Assembly: GCA_948777935.1 (NCBI GenBank)
Contig: CAQDYY010000002.1
Span: 190,392 to 254,391 of the forward strand
DNA from: an uncultured Clostridia bacterium
GTDB lineage: Bacteria > Bacillota > Clostridia > TANB77 > CAG-508
Reading direction: 5' to 3'
Length of the DNA: 64,000 nucleotides
Shown: in pieces, positions 27,352 to 37,674 of the stretch
Position numbering within the stretch: position 1 is the stretch's first letter
Layout: each line of letters begins with the position of its first letter
Translations under genes and position numbers: made by a program
Notes under the pieces: model-generated
Database searches by the model: none
Seen by the model: the letters and a program-made list of their open reading frames with translations, nothing else
What the model was told of the DNA's origin: nothing

Positions 27352-28350
27352 ATGGTACAACTAACACCAAAAAATGATATCATATTCAAAAAAATATTTG
27401 GAAGCAAAGGAAATGAAGTAATTTTAAAAGACTTTTTAACTTCAATAATAGAAGAACCAATAAAAGAAATTGAAGTAGAAAAAGATAGTAAGCTAGAAAA
27501 GGAGGAATTAAATGATAAAGTAGGAATACTAGATATAAAAGCAAAATTAGATAATGGAATACAAATTAACGTTGAAATGCAAGTAATAAACCAGCAAAAC
27601 ATGGAAAAAAGGACACTATTTTACTGGGGAAAGCTATACACAGGAAGCATACATGAAGGAGACCCCTTTTATGGGTTAAAGAAAACAATAACAATAAATT
27701 TATTAGACTTTAATTATTTTGACACAAAAGAATACCATACAAAATGGCATATAGTAGAAGATACAGAAAAAGATAAAGTATTAACAGATGTATTAGAAAT
27801 ACACTTTATAGAATTAAAGAAATTTATAAAATCAGAAAGAATGCCAGAAAATAAAAAAGAAGAATGGTTATACTTTTTAGATTATAGTAAAGGAGGGATG
27901 GTAGAAATGGTAACCAAAAAGAATAAAGTAATAGAAAAAGCACAAGAAGAGCTAGAATATTTAACAGGAGATGAAGCAATAAAAAGGAAAGCAGAACTAA
28001 GAGATAAATGGATAAGAGACTATAAAAATGGAATGGACTGTGCAAAAATGACGGGAATAGAAGAAGGATTAAGACAAGGCTTAGAAGAAGGAATGAAGCA
28101 AGGGCTAGAAGAAGGTAGAAAACGAGGAATAGAACAAGGAATGAAAGAAGGAATAGAACAAGGAATGAAAGAAGGAATAGAACAAGGGATGAAAGAAGGA
28201 ATAGAACAAGGAATACAACAAGGAGAGGAACAAAAGAAAATAGAAATTATAAAAGAAATGTTAAAATTAGGAGTAAATAAAGAAATTATTTGTAAAACAC
28301 TAAAAATAAAAGAAGAGGAATTAGAAAAAATACAAAAACATAATATATAA
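27352..28350 (+). CDS. Rpn-family PD-(D/E)XK nuclease (transposase-like)
   Basis: 332 residues. Start LTPKNDIIFKKIFGSKGNE is the classic opening, followed by the nuclease core: GILDIKAKLDNG and INVEMQV (D...E.Q), then RTLFYWGKLYTGSIHEGD. The C-terminal part has tandem eight-residue EQGMKEGI repeats (about residues 245-290), typical of this family. Rpn proteins promote recombination by DNA end cleavage; they occur in many copies in Clostridia. GGAGG site at 27341-27345. No in-frame CGG. Confidence 0.9.
   Translation: MVQLTPKNDIIFKKIFGSKGNEVILKDFLTSIIEEPIKEIEVEKDSKLEKEELNDKVGILDIKAKLDNGIQINVEMQVINQQNMEKRTLFYWGKLYTGSIHEGDPFYGLKKTITINLLDFNYFDTKEYHTKWHIVEDTEKDKVLTDVLEIHFIELKKFIKSERMPENKKEEWLYFLDYSKGGMVEMVTKKNKVIEKAQEELEYLTGDEAIKRKAELRDKWIRDYKNGMDCAKMTGIEEGLRQGLEEGMKQGLEEGRKRGIEQGMKEGIEQGMKEGIEQGMKEGIEQGIQQGEEQKKIEIIKEMLKLGVNKEIICKTLKIKEEELEKIQKHNI
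28126..28222 (+). repeat. 24-bp tandem repeat inside the Rpn-like gene
   Basis: Four consecutive units of GGAATAGAACAAGGAATGAA plus GAA, encoding GIEQGMKE. Copy number is likely to vary by slippage without breaking the frame. Confidence 0.85.
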
Positions 28351-28412
28351 AAATAAAAAGAACGAATGTTAATTTTGAGGTGAACCCAAATTATTAGACA
28401 AAAAAGTTTAAT

Positions 28413-28449
28413 AAGGAGGGTTAATCTTATGTTAAATCTCCTTTTTTCT
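28413..28449 (+). terminator. Terminator before yqeK
   Basis: AAGGAGGGTTAA pairs with TTAAATCTCCTT (wobble pairs) and is followed by T6. The bases 28375-28405 just before it resemble the end of an IS150-type element (see rejected items). Confidence 0.55.
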
Positions 28450-28497
28450 TGCAGAAAATAAAAAAAAAGTATATACTATAAAACAAGGTGAGAAAAT

Positions 28498-29073
28498 ATG
28501 AAATATGAAGAAATAGAAAAAATAGTTAAAGAAACTTTATCAGAAAAAAGATATATTCATTCATGTGGAGTAGCAAAAAGAGCCGTAGAACTTGCACGTA
28601 TTTATGGAGAAGATGAAGAAAAAGCGAAAATAATTGGAATAGCACATGATATAGCAAAAGAAATGCCAAAACAAGAAGCATTAAAATATGCTAAAGAAAA
28701 TGGAATAATATTTGATGAAGTAGAAAAATTTGAGCCAGGTCTATGGCACTCTAAACTAGGAGCAGATATAGTAAAAAAGAAATTTGGGTTTAGTGATGAT
28801 ATGGCTGAAGCTATTTTGTATCATACTACAGCAAACATAAACATGAGTACAATGGATAAAATAATATACATAGCAGACAAAACAGAAGAAGGTAGAACCA
28901 TTATAAACTTACAATTAGCAATAGATATAAGCAACAAAGACTTAGACGAAGGAGTACTATATGTTTCGAAATTTGCAATGGAATATAGCCTAAAGAAAGA
29001 TAGTCTAATTCATCCAGATACAGTAAATGTAATAAATAGAATAATCGCAAAAAAGAGGAATATAAATTTATAG
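28498..29073 (+). CDS. yqeK: YqeK-type HD hydrolase (symmetrical Ap4A hydrolase)
   Basis: 191 residues. HD-domain motifs: YIHSCGVAKRAVELA (first His), IGIAHDIAKEMP (HD), LWHSKLGADIV (His), and AILYHTT with MDKIIYIADKTEEGR (Asp). These are the YqeK signatures: cleavage of diadenosine tetraphosphate to two ADP. Ten bp before murF, so probably one transcript. No in-frame CGG. Confidence 0.93.
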   Translation: MKYEEIEKIVKETLSEKRYIHSCGVAKRAVELARIYGEDEEKAKIIGIAHDIAKEMPKQEALKYAKENGIIFDEVEKFEPGLWHSKLGADIVKKKFGFSDDMAEAILYHTTANINMSTMDKIIYIADKTEEGRTIINLQLAIDISNKDLDEGVLYVSKFAMEYSLKKDSLIHPDTVNVINRIIAKKRNINL

Positions 29074-29083
29074 AGGTAATGTT

Positions 29084-30473
29084 ATGAAAGAACTAAAAGT
29101 AAAAGATATACTACAAATTTGTGGTGGAGAGCTAATTTGTGGTAATGAAGAAGAAATATGTGAACACTTTGTAAAAGACACAAGAGATATAAAAATAGGA
29201 GATGTATATGTTGGAATAAAAGGAGAAAAAGTAGATGGAAGTCTTTTTTATGAAGAGGCTTTTAAAAAAGGTGCTAAAATTTGCCTATTAGAAGAAATTT
29301 CAATACAAAAGGAAGCATATCGAAAATATCCAGATACTACAATCATAGTAGTAAAAAATTCTATAGAAGCAATACAAAAATTAGCTACATATAAAAGAAG
29401 CCTATATGATATACCAGTTATAGGTGTAACAGGTAGTGTGGGAAAAACAAGCACTAAAGATATAATTGCAAGTGTAGTTAGCACTGAGTACAAAGTACGA
29501 AAAACATATGGAAACTATAATAATCATATAGGAGTACCACTTACAATATTGGGTCTAAAAGACCATACAGCACTTGTAGTAGAAATGGGAATGAACCATT
29601 TAGGAGAACTAAGAAAATTAACCAATATTGCAAAACCAACAATATGTGTAATAACAAATGTAGGAACAGCACACATAGGAAACTTAGGTTCAAGGGAGAA
29701 TATATTAAAAGCAAAATTAGAAATATTAGAAGGACTTACAAAAGAAGGAATAGTTATAATAAATAACGATAATGATTTACTACATAATTGGAATATGCAA
29801 AATAGAGAATATAAAGTAAAAAGTTTTGGTATAGAAAATAAAAGTGATATAATAGCGGAAGATGTTAACTTAAATGAACATGAAAGCAATTTTACAAGCT
29901 ATATATATGGAGAAAAGACCAAAGTAGAAGTGCTAGTTACAGGGACTCACTTTGTATATAATGCACTATGTTCAATTTGTGTAGGAGAAGCTTTGAATAT
30001 ATCAAAAGAGAATATTTTAAAAGGAATTAAAGAATTTGAACTTACAAAAAATAGAATGGAAATACTAAAAAATAGCAAAGAAGTTATAATTATTAATGAT
30101 TGCTATAATGCAAGTTTCGATTCTATGAAAGCAAGTTTAGAGGTTCTTTCTAAAACCCAAGGAAAAAGAAAGATAGCAGTATTAGGAGATATATTAGAAT
30201 TAGGAGACTACTCTAAAAAAATACATGAAAATGTAGGATATGAGGTTGCAAAAAATAATATAGATATATTAATTACAGTACGGAGATGGTTCAAAGAATA
30301 TTGCAAAAATAGCAGTACAAAGCGGGATGAATAGAGAAAATGTATATGAATTTGAAACCATAGAAGAGGCTGTAGAAAAGATAAAAGAAGAACAAAAACA
30401 AGGTGATGTTATTTTAGTAAAGGCATCAAATGGGATGAATTTTAAAGAAATTGTAGAAGAAATAAGAATGTAA
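29084..30473 (+). CDS. murF: UDP-N-acetylmuramoyl-tripeptide--D-Ala-D-Ala ligase, read through one CGG +1 site
   Basis: About 462 residues. Mur ligase: VKDTRDIKIGDVYVGIKGE, Walker-like VIGVTGSVGKTSTKD, MGMNHLGELRKLTNIAKP, FELTKNRMEI, and INDCYNASFDSMKASL. An in-frame CGG at 30281-30283 would truncate after 417 codons. Skipping the C reads DILITVGDGSKNIAKIAVQSGMN and VILVKASNGMNFKEIV, the conserved MurF end. The enzyme completes the cytoplasmic cell-wall precursor and is essential, so the apparent frameshift must be decoded. Confidence 0.95.
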
Positions 30474-30501
30474 TATATAGAATAAGACTAATTATGCATA
30501 A

Positions 30502-30701
30502 CTATAAATTGTATTAATAAATATGTAAAATTTTCAAAACCGCTCGTTCAAGATAAATTTTGCACAGTATGTAATAAAAATTTGTAGGCCCCTCTCACAA
30601 GGGTGTGAGATTCTCCCACAAATTTTTAAAACATACGTATACAAAATTTACTTTCAAGACGCTTCTTTTCAAATTTTAATATTTATTAGTACAATTTATA
30701 A
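30502..30701. repeat. Palindromic intergenic repeat, family R1, copy 2
   Basis: About 200 bp, core almost identical to 22838-23032. Outer arms TAAATTGTATTAATAAAT and ATTTATTAGTACAATTTA pair with each other but do not match the arms of copy 1. It fills the gap between murF and ddl. Confidence 0.85.
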
Positions 30702-30720
30702 AATAATAAGGAGGTAGATT

Positions 30721-31779
30721 ATGTCTAAATTAAAAGTAGCTGTAATATTTGGAGGAACATCAACAGAACATGATGTATCAATAGTATCAGGAACATCAGT
30801 AATACAAAATCTAAATAAAGAAAAATACGAGATATATCCAACATACATAGATAAAGAAGGAAATTGGCATAAATATACAAAAGAAATAAACGAAATAAAA
30901 GTACTACCAATTGGAGTAGAGCTAGAAGAAATATCTAGGATTAATAATATAATAGAATATTTAAAACAAATGGATATTGCATTTCCAGTTTTACACGGAT
31001 TAGGAGGAGAAGATGGAAGTATTCAAGGCCTATTTAAAATGCTAAATCTTCCTTATGTTGGATGTGGAATTTTAGCATCAAGTGTAGGAATGGATAAAGT
31101 TTATACAAAAATTATTTTTGAAAAAGCAGGAATTCTACAAACAAAATATGAATACATAAAAGCAAATAACGAGGAATTTACCTATGTTTATAAAGAATTT
31201 AGTGAAGAAAAAATGAAACTAACCAATATAGTAGACAAAATAGGAAAAAGTTTAACATATCCTATGTTTGTAAAACCATCAAATTCAGGATCTAGTGTAG
31301 GTGTAAAAAAAGCAAATAATAATGAAGAACTAAAAGAAGCAATAATTAATGCATCAAAATATGATACAAAAATTCTAGTAGAAGAGGGAATTATAGGAAG
31401 AGAAATAGAATGTGCAGTATTAGGAAAAGAAGATATAATTACTTCACCAGTGGGAGAAGTATTGTCAGCAGAAGATTACTATAGTTTTGATGCAAAATAC
31501 AACAACCAAGAATCTAAAACTGTTATTCCAGCAGATATAGATAAAAATATTTCAAATGAAATACGAGATTTAAGTATAAAAGCATTTAAAGCAATAGACG
31601 GAAAAGGACTATCAAGAGTAGATTTCTTTGTAGAAAATAAAACAAACAAAATATATATAAACGAAATAAATACAATGCCAGGTTTTACAACTATAAGTAT
31701 GTATCCAAAATTATTTGAACAAATAGGAATATCATATACTGAAATATTAGATAAACTAATTGAACTAGAAAGGGTATAG
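30721..31779 (+). CDS. ddl: D-alanine--D-alanine ligase
   Basis: 352 residues. ATP-grasp ligase: VAVIFGGTSTEHDVSIVSG at the start, PVLHGLGGEDGSIQGLF, MFVKPSNSGSSVGV, VEEGIIGREIECAVLG, LSRVDFF and INEINTMPGFT. Supplies D-Ala-D-Ala to MurF encoded just upstream. GGAGG site at 30712-30716. No in-frame CGG. Confidence 0.97.
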   Translation: MSKLKVAVIFGGTSTEHDVSIVSGTSVIQNLNKEKYEIYPTYIDKEGNWHKYTKEINEIKVLPIGVELEEISRINNIIEYLKQMDIAFPVLHGLGGEDGSIQGLFKMLNLPYVGCGILASSVGMDKVYTKIIFEKAGILQTKYEYIKANNEEFTYVYKEFSEEKMKLTNIVDKIGKSLTYPMFVKPSNSGSSVGVKKANNNEELKEAIINASKYDTKILVEEGIIGREIECAVLGKEDIITSPVGEVLSAEDYYSFDAKYNNQESKTVIPADIDKNISNEIRDLSIKAFKAIDGKGLSRVDFFVENKTNKIYINEINTMPGFTTISMYPKLFEQIGISYTEILDKLIELERV

Positions 31780-31783
31780 ATTT

Positions 31784-32185
31784 ATGCAAGTAATAGTAGA
31801 AACAAAAACAGATCAAATAATTGATGGAGAAAAACATGTAATAGAGCAAAAAGGAAAAGGAACCTTTGAAATTCATGAAAAAGGTTCTGTTTTAACATGG
31901 AATGTAGCAGAAGAAAAACAAGCATTTAAAATGACAATTTTAGAGAACAAAATAGTATTAAAAACAAATAATGAAACGAGAATATTTGAACAAGGAAAAG
32001 AAACAAAGACAATCATGCAAACGCAATATGGAAATATGGATATGAATATAACAACACATCAAATTCAAATTATAAAAGAAAAAGAAGAAATAAAAGAAAT
32101 TAATATGGAATATGATATTGAAATACAAGACAGCATAAAATATCCAAATAAAATTGAAATAACAATAACTAAAGGAGCTAAATAG
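31784..32185 (+). CDS. DUF1934 (YwiB-like) beta-barrel protein
   Basis: 133 residues, starting MQVIVETKTDQIIDGEKHVIEQ and containing GKGTFEIHEKGSVLTWN and MNITTHQIQI, the calycin-like pattern of DUF1934. Role unknown; in Firmicutes it is often near cell-wall or argS genes. Four bp after ddl, so cotranscribed. A terminator overlaps the stop. Confidence 0.8.
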   Translation: MQVIVETKTDQIIDGEKHVIEQKGKGTFEIHEKGSVLTWNVAEEKQAFKMTILENKIVLKTNNETRIFEQGKETKTIMQTQYGNMDMNITTHQIQIIKEKEEIKEINMEYDIEIQDSIKYPNKIEITITKGAK

Positions 32186-32198
32186 ATAGCTCCTTATT
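32171..32198 (+). terminator. Terminator after the ddl operon
   Basis: AAGGAGCTA / TAGCTCCTT hairpin overlapping the stop codon, followed by ATTTT. Confidence 0.75.
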
Positions 32199-32220
32199 TT
32201 GAATTTTATGTAGATTGCTA

Positions 32221-32249
32221 TTGAAAAATCCAAAAGAACTTGATATAAT
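32221..32249 (+). promoter_or_regulatory. Promoter of the dnaJ-like gene
   Basis: TTGAAA (32221-32226), 17 bp, TATAAT (32244-32249), 34 bp before the start. Confidence 0.65.
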
Positions 32250-32282
32250 AAACATACCTTTTTATATGGGGAGGACGTTTAA

Positions 32283-33226
32283 ATGATTTTTAAAGATTAT
32301 TATAAAATACTTCGGTTTAGAAACAAATAAAGTAACAGTAGATGAAATAAAGCGGTGCATACCGTGAGCAAGCAAAAAAATATCATCCAGATGTAAATGT
32401 TGGAGACCGAATTTCAGAAGAAAGATTTAAAGATATTAATGAGGCATATCGTGTTTTATCAGCACCTGTATCAAGAAGAAAGTATGATAGAATGTGGGTA
32501 AGCCGTATTGGAAATAAAAAGAAAAAACAAGAATATGAAGAAAGTAAACGTGATAAAAATGCAGTATTTAGCGATTTCTTCAATATGTTTTTTGGAAGTG
32601 AAATAGTAGAAGATAGTGATGAGACTACTAAAAAAAGTAAGAAAAACCCACCAGTAAAAGGGGAAAATATTGAAACTGCTATTTCCATATCAATAGAAGA
32701 AGCATTTTATGGCTTAAATAAAAAGATATCTCTAAGAACAGTAGATGGAAAAATGAAAACATTTGATATAAAAGTACCAGCAGGAATTAGAGATAACGAA
32801 AAAATTAGACTAATTGGACAAGGTAAGAAAGGACAATTTGGAGGAAAAAATGGCGATTTATTCATCAAAATCCAAATTGAAAAAGATACAAAATTTGAAT
32901 TGATTGGATATGATTTATATACACCACTTGCTTTAACCCCATGGGAAGCAGCACTTGGTACAAGAGTAGATTTAAACGGAATAGATGACATGGTATCTGT
33001 TTATATACCAGCAGGAATAGAAAGTGGAGAAAAACTTAGAATTCCAGGGAAAGGATATAAAGACGGAAAAGGTGGTAGAGGAGATTTAACAGCAACTGTA
33101 AAAATTATGGTACCAAAACAATTAACAAAAGAAGAAAAAGAATTATTTGAAAAACTAAAACAAAAATCAAAATTTAACCCAAGAAATAATACACACAAAA
33201 AAGAAGAAATGGTAAACATAAAATAA
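32283..33226 (+). CDS. DnaJ/CbpA-type co-chaperone, read through two CGG +1 sites
   Basis: ATG 32283 behind GGGGAGGACG. About 313 residues. The J domain contains two skipped bases: CGG 32313-32315 gives DYYKIL-G-LETN (conserved ILG) and CGG 32353-32355 gives VDEIK-G-AYREQAKKYHPDVN, preserving the HPD motif and exact spacing. Then a linker and two CTD substrate-binding barrels (IRLIGQGKKGQFGGKNGDLFI; RIPGKGYKDGKGGRGDL). No Cys zinc finger, so it is a CbpA rather than a DnaJ type. Stimulates DnaK. Confidence 0.93.
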
Positions 33227-33240
33227 AAACACAAAAAGTA

Positions 33241-33269
33241 TTGACAACTAGCTGAAAACATCGTATAAT
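33241..33269 (+). promoter_or_regulatory. Consensus promoter of the 33338-36312 operon
   Basis: TTGACA (33241-33246), 17 bp, TATAAT (33264-33269). Confidence 0.85.
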
Positions 33270-33337
33270 TAAGTATAGTGGAAATAAAAAACGAACTACT
33301 ATACATAAGATAAAAGGAAAAAAGAGGGGTGTAAAAC

Positions 33338-33853
33338 ATGGAAACTTTCCAAGGAAAACATTTCAGTATAACAGATCCAAAAGGTGTAAGCACTGTAATT
33401 TATAGAATTAACCAAACAGAAGAAAACTTAAAAGATTCTCCAAGATATACATTAGAACGATTAGATTATATGGAAGAATTAACAGGAGAATTAAAAAAGA
33501 AAACTTTTTTTGTAGATGAACCATCACCCGATGGAGACCAACTTGTTATCTTATCTTTTGGAAAAGAAAAAGTAGTGGTGAATACTGGAATTATGGAAGA
33601 AAGTAGACTTAAAATATCAAGAAAACCAATGCCAGTAAAATTTGATACAATATATTCAGAAGAGGACAGTGTATATAAAGAATTTAATTATACGCCAAAT
33701 TTGAAAAGACCAATTTCTATTATAGACCCTGAAACTACAGAAGAAATAAAACCAGTAGTATATCTGGATGAAAAAACCAATGAAATTAAAGGAAAGTGTA
33801 AACTAAAACCATACAAGTCTTATTTCGCATTTGAGATAAGACCAGAGAATTAA
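33338..33853 (+). CDS. Conserved hypothetical protein upstream of TraG-like ATPase
   Basis: 171 residues starting METFQGKHFSITDPKGVSTV, with LERLDYMEELTGELKKKTFF and DPETTEEIKPVVYLDEKTNEI. No transmembrane segment. I do not recognise a family. Followed 11 bp later by another unknown gene and then a TraG-like gene, so the three probably work together. GAGG site at 33325-33328. No in-frame CGG. Confidence 0.65.
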   Translation: METFQGKHFSITDPKGVSTVIYRINQTEENLKDSPRYTLERLDYMEELTGELKKKTFFVDEPSPDGDQLVILSFGKEKVVVNTGIMEESRLKISRKPMPVKFDTIYSEEDSVYKEFNYTPNLKRPISIIDPETTEEIKPVVYLDEKTNEIKGKCKLKPYKSYFAFEIRPEN

Positions 33854-33864
33854 GGGAGGAAACA

Positions 33865-34272
33865 ATGAAAAATCCAAGAAAAACTAGAGAATTTAACAAA
33901 ATTGCTGGAGGAGCATTAATTGCAGATGAAACAAAAAATATTGATATGCCACCTAAAACTGCTATTATAATGAATACAAATGCAATTGTATTAAATGGTG
34001 AAATGAATATTGAATTATCGGACTATACAGGAATTAAGGAGAACGGTAAGACTAAAGCAAGATTGGATAATAAATATCCTAGAGTTCTAGTATCAAATAA
34101 ATTAGATGAAAAAGCGTCAATTGAAGCAGTAAAGAAATATATGCAAGAAAAAGGAATTAAGTCAATTAAAGATATCATTGACGGACAAGAGCTAGAAGCA
34201 AAAGGAATAAGTATAGCAGAAGACGGAACAATTATAAGAGAAAAAGCTTCGGCAATGGAAATTGGAGACTAA
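33865..34272 (+). CDS. Conserved hypothetical protein
   Basis: 135 residues, KKTREFNKIAGG-like basic start, MPPKTAIIMNTNAIVLNGE, then a helical domain with EASIEAVKKYMQEKG and IKDIIDGQELEAKG. Not recognised. It lies between 33338 and the TraG-like gene in one operon (GGGAGG site at 33854-33859). Confidence 0.6.
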   Translation: MKNPRKTREFNKIAGGALIADETKNIDMPPKTAIIMNTNAIVLNGEMNIELSDYTGIKENGKTKARLDNKYPRVLVSNKLDEKASIEAVKKYMQEKGIKSIKDIIDGQELEAKGISIAEDGTIIREKASAMEIGD

Positions 34273-34301
34273 TACATATACAAATGAAGAGGTGAAACCT
34301 T

Positions 34302-36312
34302 ATGAACTATAAAGTAGAAGGTACAATAAGAAGAAATAAAAAGAATTTTATAATATTTATAGTACTATGGTTAATTTTAGCCATAGTACTTGTTATGCCT
34401 ATAAGTTTTAGTATAGTAAACTCTACAATAGATGGAGTATTTAAGTTTGACAGATTTATAGGGGGAATAGCAAATTCGTTTACAAATATAGGAACATCAA
34501 TAGGAAAAACATTCACACCAAATTATATAGGAACATATTTTTCTACACTATTAAAATTTAGCGTATTATATGCAATATTTGTATTAGTAGGGCTAATTAA
34601 AACAGCACCAAAACATGAATTTGCAGATATAGAACATGGTTCTAGTGATTGGTCAAAAAATGGAGAACAATATAGAGTATTAAGTGATAAAAAAGGAATA
34701 ATACTAGCACAAAACAACTATTTACCAGTAAATAAAAGAGGAAACGTAAATGTACTAGTAGTTGGACGGTTCAGGTTCTGGTAAAAGTGCATCATACTCA
34801 ATACCAAATGCAAGCCAAATGCTAGGTTCATACATATTTACAGACCCAAAAGGAGAACTATATGATAAAACAGCAGGGTATTTAAAAAGTAATGGATATG
34901 AAATAAAAGTACTAAACTTGGTACGTCCACAGCTTAGTGATGGGTATAACCCATTAATGCATATATCGTCAGAACTAGATGTTGACGTTATTGCAAACAC
35001 AATTGTAAAAGGGCAAAAATCAGAAGGAGGAGCAAGTTCAGAACCATATTGGGATGATATGGCAGAAATGTTACTAAAAGCCTTAATATATTACCTAATT
35101 GCAACAAGACCAGAAGCAGAACAGAACTTAGCAAGCTGTGCAGAATTAGTAAGAGCTGCAAACAATAATGGAGGAAGTAACCTATTAACAGAACTTATAA
35201 ACCAACTTCCATTTGACCATCCAGCAAGAACAAACTATAAATCTATAGAAATAGCACCAGAAAAAACATATGGATCAATATTATCATCTTTACAATCAAA
35301 ACTTGGAAAATTTGATTCAAAAGAAATTGCAGAATTAACATCTACAGATACAATAGATTTTGAAGAAATTGCAAAAAAGAAAACAGCACTATATGTTATA
35401 TCATCAGATACACATACAGCATATGATTTCTTATTAACAATATTCTTCTCACAAATGATACAGCAACTATATGATTTTGCAGATAAAAATGGAGGAGCGC
35501 TACCAGTTCCAACATACTTTATATTAGACGAGTTTGCAAACATTGGAAAAATACCAGACTTCGATAAAAAAATATCAACAAGTAGAAGTAGGAAAATATC
35601 ATTTAGTGTTATTTTACAAAACCTAGACCAATTAGAAGCAGTATATGAAAAATCATATGAAACAATTATAGGAAACTGTGATACCCACGTATTCTTAGGA
35701 AGTAACTCACAAAAGACGGTAGAATATTTCTCAAAAGCATTAGGAGAAAAAACAATAGATAGAGAAAGCATATCTGTAAACAAAGATAAACACAACTGGA
35801 GACAAGGGCAAAGTGTATCAGATCAAGTTATGGCAAGAGCACTTATGACACCAGATGAATTAAGAAGAATGGATAATGATTTATGTATTATATTTGAAAA
35901 GGGAGTAAAACCAATAAAAGCAAATAAATACTATTATTTCCAAACACCAGTAGCAAAAAAATTAGCAAATCATGCTATTTCTCATAACGATATACCAGAA
36001 ATAGATAGAGGAGTATGGAGAAAATATAACCCATACAATCCATATATAGAAGAGGATAAAAAACAGCAAGTAGAAAACCTAAAAGTAGAGTCATTAGATG
36101 ATTTATTTGATGAACCAGAAGAAAAGAAGGAAGAACCAAAGCAAGAAGAATCTACAGAGTTAAAAATAGATTCACTAGATATACCTACACCACAAAATGA
36201 AGCACCAATATTACCAGTAGAAGAAAAAGAAGATGAACTAGATGAGGATCTACAAAAAGAACTAGAAGCAAAATTTGATGAACTATTTGGACCATTAGAT
36301 GATAATGATTAG
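34302..36312 (+). CDS. TraG/VirD4-family ATPase, read through one CGG +1 site
   Basis: About 669 residues. Two N-terminal transmembrane helices (IIFIVLWLILAIVLVMPIS; FSVLYAIFVLVGLI), DIEHGSSDWSKNGEQY, then Walker A. CGG at 34767-34769 sits inside the Walker A; skipping its C gives VLVVG-G-SGSGKSASYSIPN. Downstream: FTDPKGELYDKTAGYL, NPLMHI, FILDEFANIGKIPDFDKKIS (Walker B), SRSRKISFSVILQNL. An acidic Glu-rich tail ends the protein. The family couples substrates to type IV secretion; no other conjugation genes are visible, so the role here is open. Confidence 0.9.
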
Positions 36313-36333
36313 AAAATAATATATATTAAAACT

Positions 36334-36363
36334 AAAGACAGTTTAAAGGAACTGTCTTTTTAT
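36334..36363 (+). terminator. Terminator after the TraG-like gene
   Basis: AAAGACAGTT / AACTGTCTTT hairpin with a T run. Confidence 0.8.
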
Positions 36364-36421
36364 TGATTTCTATATTAGTATTATGTGATTTATTGTATAA
36401 AAACAAATGTTTTAAGAAATA

Positions 36422-36450
36422 TTGACTTTTTTTGGAAAATTATATATAAT
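36422..36450 (+). promoter_or_regulatory. Promoter of the yhaO-like gene
   Basis: TTGACT (36422-36427), 17 bp, TATAAT (36445-36450). Confidence 0.75.
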
Positions 36451-36483
36451 AAAAGGCGAATAATAAACAAAAAGGAGAAAAAC

Positions 36484-37551
36484 ATGAATTTTGTTCATAT
36501 TGCAGACATGCACTTTGATGTACCATTTGCTACATTAAATAAACATGAATTAGGAAATGAAAGAAGATTAGACCAAAGAGAAGCATTTCGTAAAATAATA
36601 CAATATATAAAACAAAATAATATAGACTATTTATTCATATGTGGAGATTTATATGAACATGAATATGTTAAACAAAGCACAATTGAATTTATAAACAATG
36701 GGTTTAAAGAAATAGAAGATACAAAAGTATATATTGTACCAGGAAACCATGACCCCAAATTAAAAAACTCATATTATTCAAAATTTAATTGGAACAAAAA
36801 CGTATATATATTTGGATCTGAAATAGAAAAAATTTCAGAAGATGAAGTTGATATTTATGGTTATGGGTTTGATAATTTCTATATGAAAAATACAAAGATA
36901 GAAAACATTAAAATAGAGAATAAAGACAAAATAAACATATTACTAACACATGCATCTATAGATGGTGCAAGAGACGAATTACAAGAATATAATCCAACAA
37001 AAGAACAAACCTTAAAAAAATTAGACTTTGACTATATTGGGTTAGGGCATATACATAAGCCATATTATAATGAGTACCAAAACCAAAAAATCATATATCC
37101 AGGTTCTAGTATAGCATTAGGGTTTGACGAATTAGGAAGACATGGAATGATAGTAGGAAACATAGACGAAAACAAAAAGCTAGAAATAGCATTTGTACCA
37201 GTAGATAAAAAGGAATTTATAGAAGTAAATCTACCTGTAGATGATATTTTATCAAAAGAAGATCTAATTGAGCTTATAAATTCACAAAATTGGGATGAAA
37301 ATTGCTATTATAAGATAATTCTAACAGGAAAGAGAAATTTTGAAATAGAGCTATTAGAAATTTCGAAATACATAACAATAAGAAATATTATTAAAATAAA
37401 AAATAACACCACTATAAAGCTAGATTTAGAGAAAGTTTCAAAAGAAGAAAGCTTACGAGGGATATTTGTAAAAAACTTACTTGCAAAGAAAAATAGCGAG
37501 AATGAAGAACAAATTATAAAGGCTATAGAAATTGGGCTAGAAGCAATGTAA
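36484..37551 (+). CDS. SbcD/YhaO-like DNA repair exonuclease (metallophosphoesterase)
   Basis: ATG 36484 after AAAGGAG. About 355 residues with the calcineurin-like motifs FVHIADMHFD, FICGDLYEH, VPGNHDPK, LLTHASID and GLGHIHKP, all metal ligands intact. C-terminal cap domain with ILTGKRNFEIELLE. Probably forms a complex with the ATPase encoded next (YhaN-like), acting on DNA ends. No in-frame CGG. Confidence 0.9.
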   Translation: MNFVHIADMHFDVPFATLNKHELGNERRLDQREAFRKIIQYIKQNNIDYLFICGDLYEHEYVKQSTIEFINNGFKEIEDTKVYIVPGNHDPKLKNSYYSKFNWNKNVYIFGSEIEKISEDEVDIYGYGFDNFYMKNTKIENIKIENKDKINILLTHASIDGARDELQEYNPTKEQTLKKLDFDYIGLGHIHKPYYNEYQNQKIIYPGSSIALGFDELGRHGMIVGNIDENKKLEIAFVPVDKKEFIEVNLPVDDILSKEDLIELINSQNWDENCYYKIILTGKRNFEIELLEISKYITIRNIIKIKNNTTIKLDLEKVSKEESLRGIFVKNLLAKKNSENEEQIIKAIEIGLEAM

Positions 37552-37589
37552 CTAAAATTAAAATCATGTTGTAATATAAAATTAAAAAG

Positions 37590-37643
37590 TAGGGGCATCG
37601 TTTGCGGGAATACGTCGTAGGACATGACACCACTGTGCCCTTT
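37590..37643. repeat. Short intergenic repeat, family R3, copy 1
   Basis: TAGGGGCATCGTTTGCGGGA ... GACATGACACCACTGTGCCC. Other copies at 51358-51410, 55413-55469 and, inside a coding sequence, 46517-46570. Confidence 0.85.
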
Positions 37644-37674
37644 GCCATACAAAGCGATGTAAAGGGGAGAAGCT

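Noticed and set aside
28375..28405. Terminal inverted repeat of an IS150-type insertion sequence
   Set aside because: TGAGGTGAACCCAAATTATT resembles such ends, but there is no transposase, second end or duplication; at most a remnant.
32353..32355. Second J-domain site as an ordinary Arg codon
   Set aside because: CGG read as Arg leads to a stop three codons later (CGG TGC ATA CCG TGA); only the skip gives AYREQAKKYHPD.
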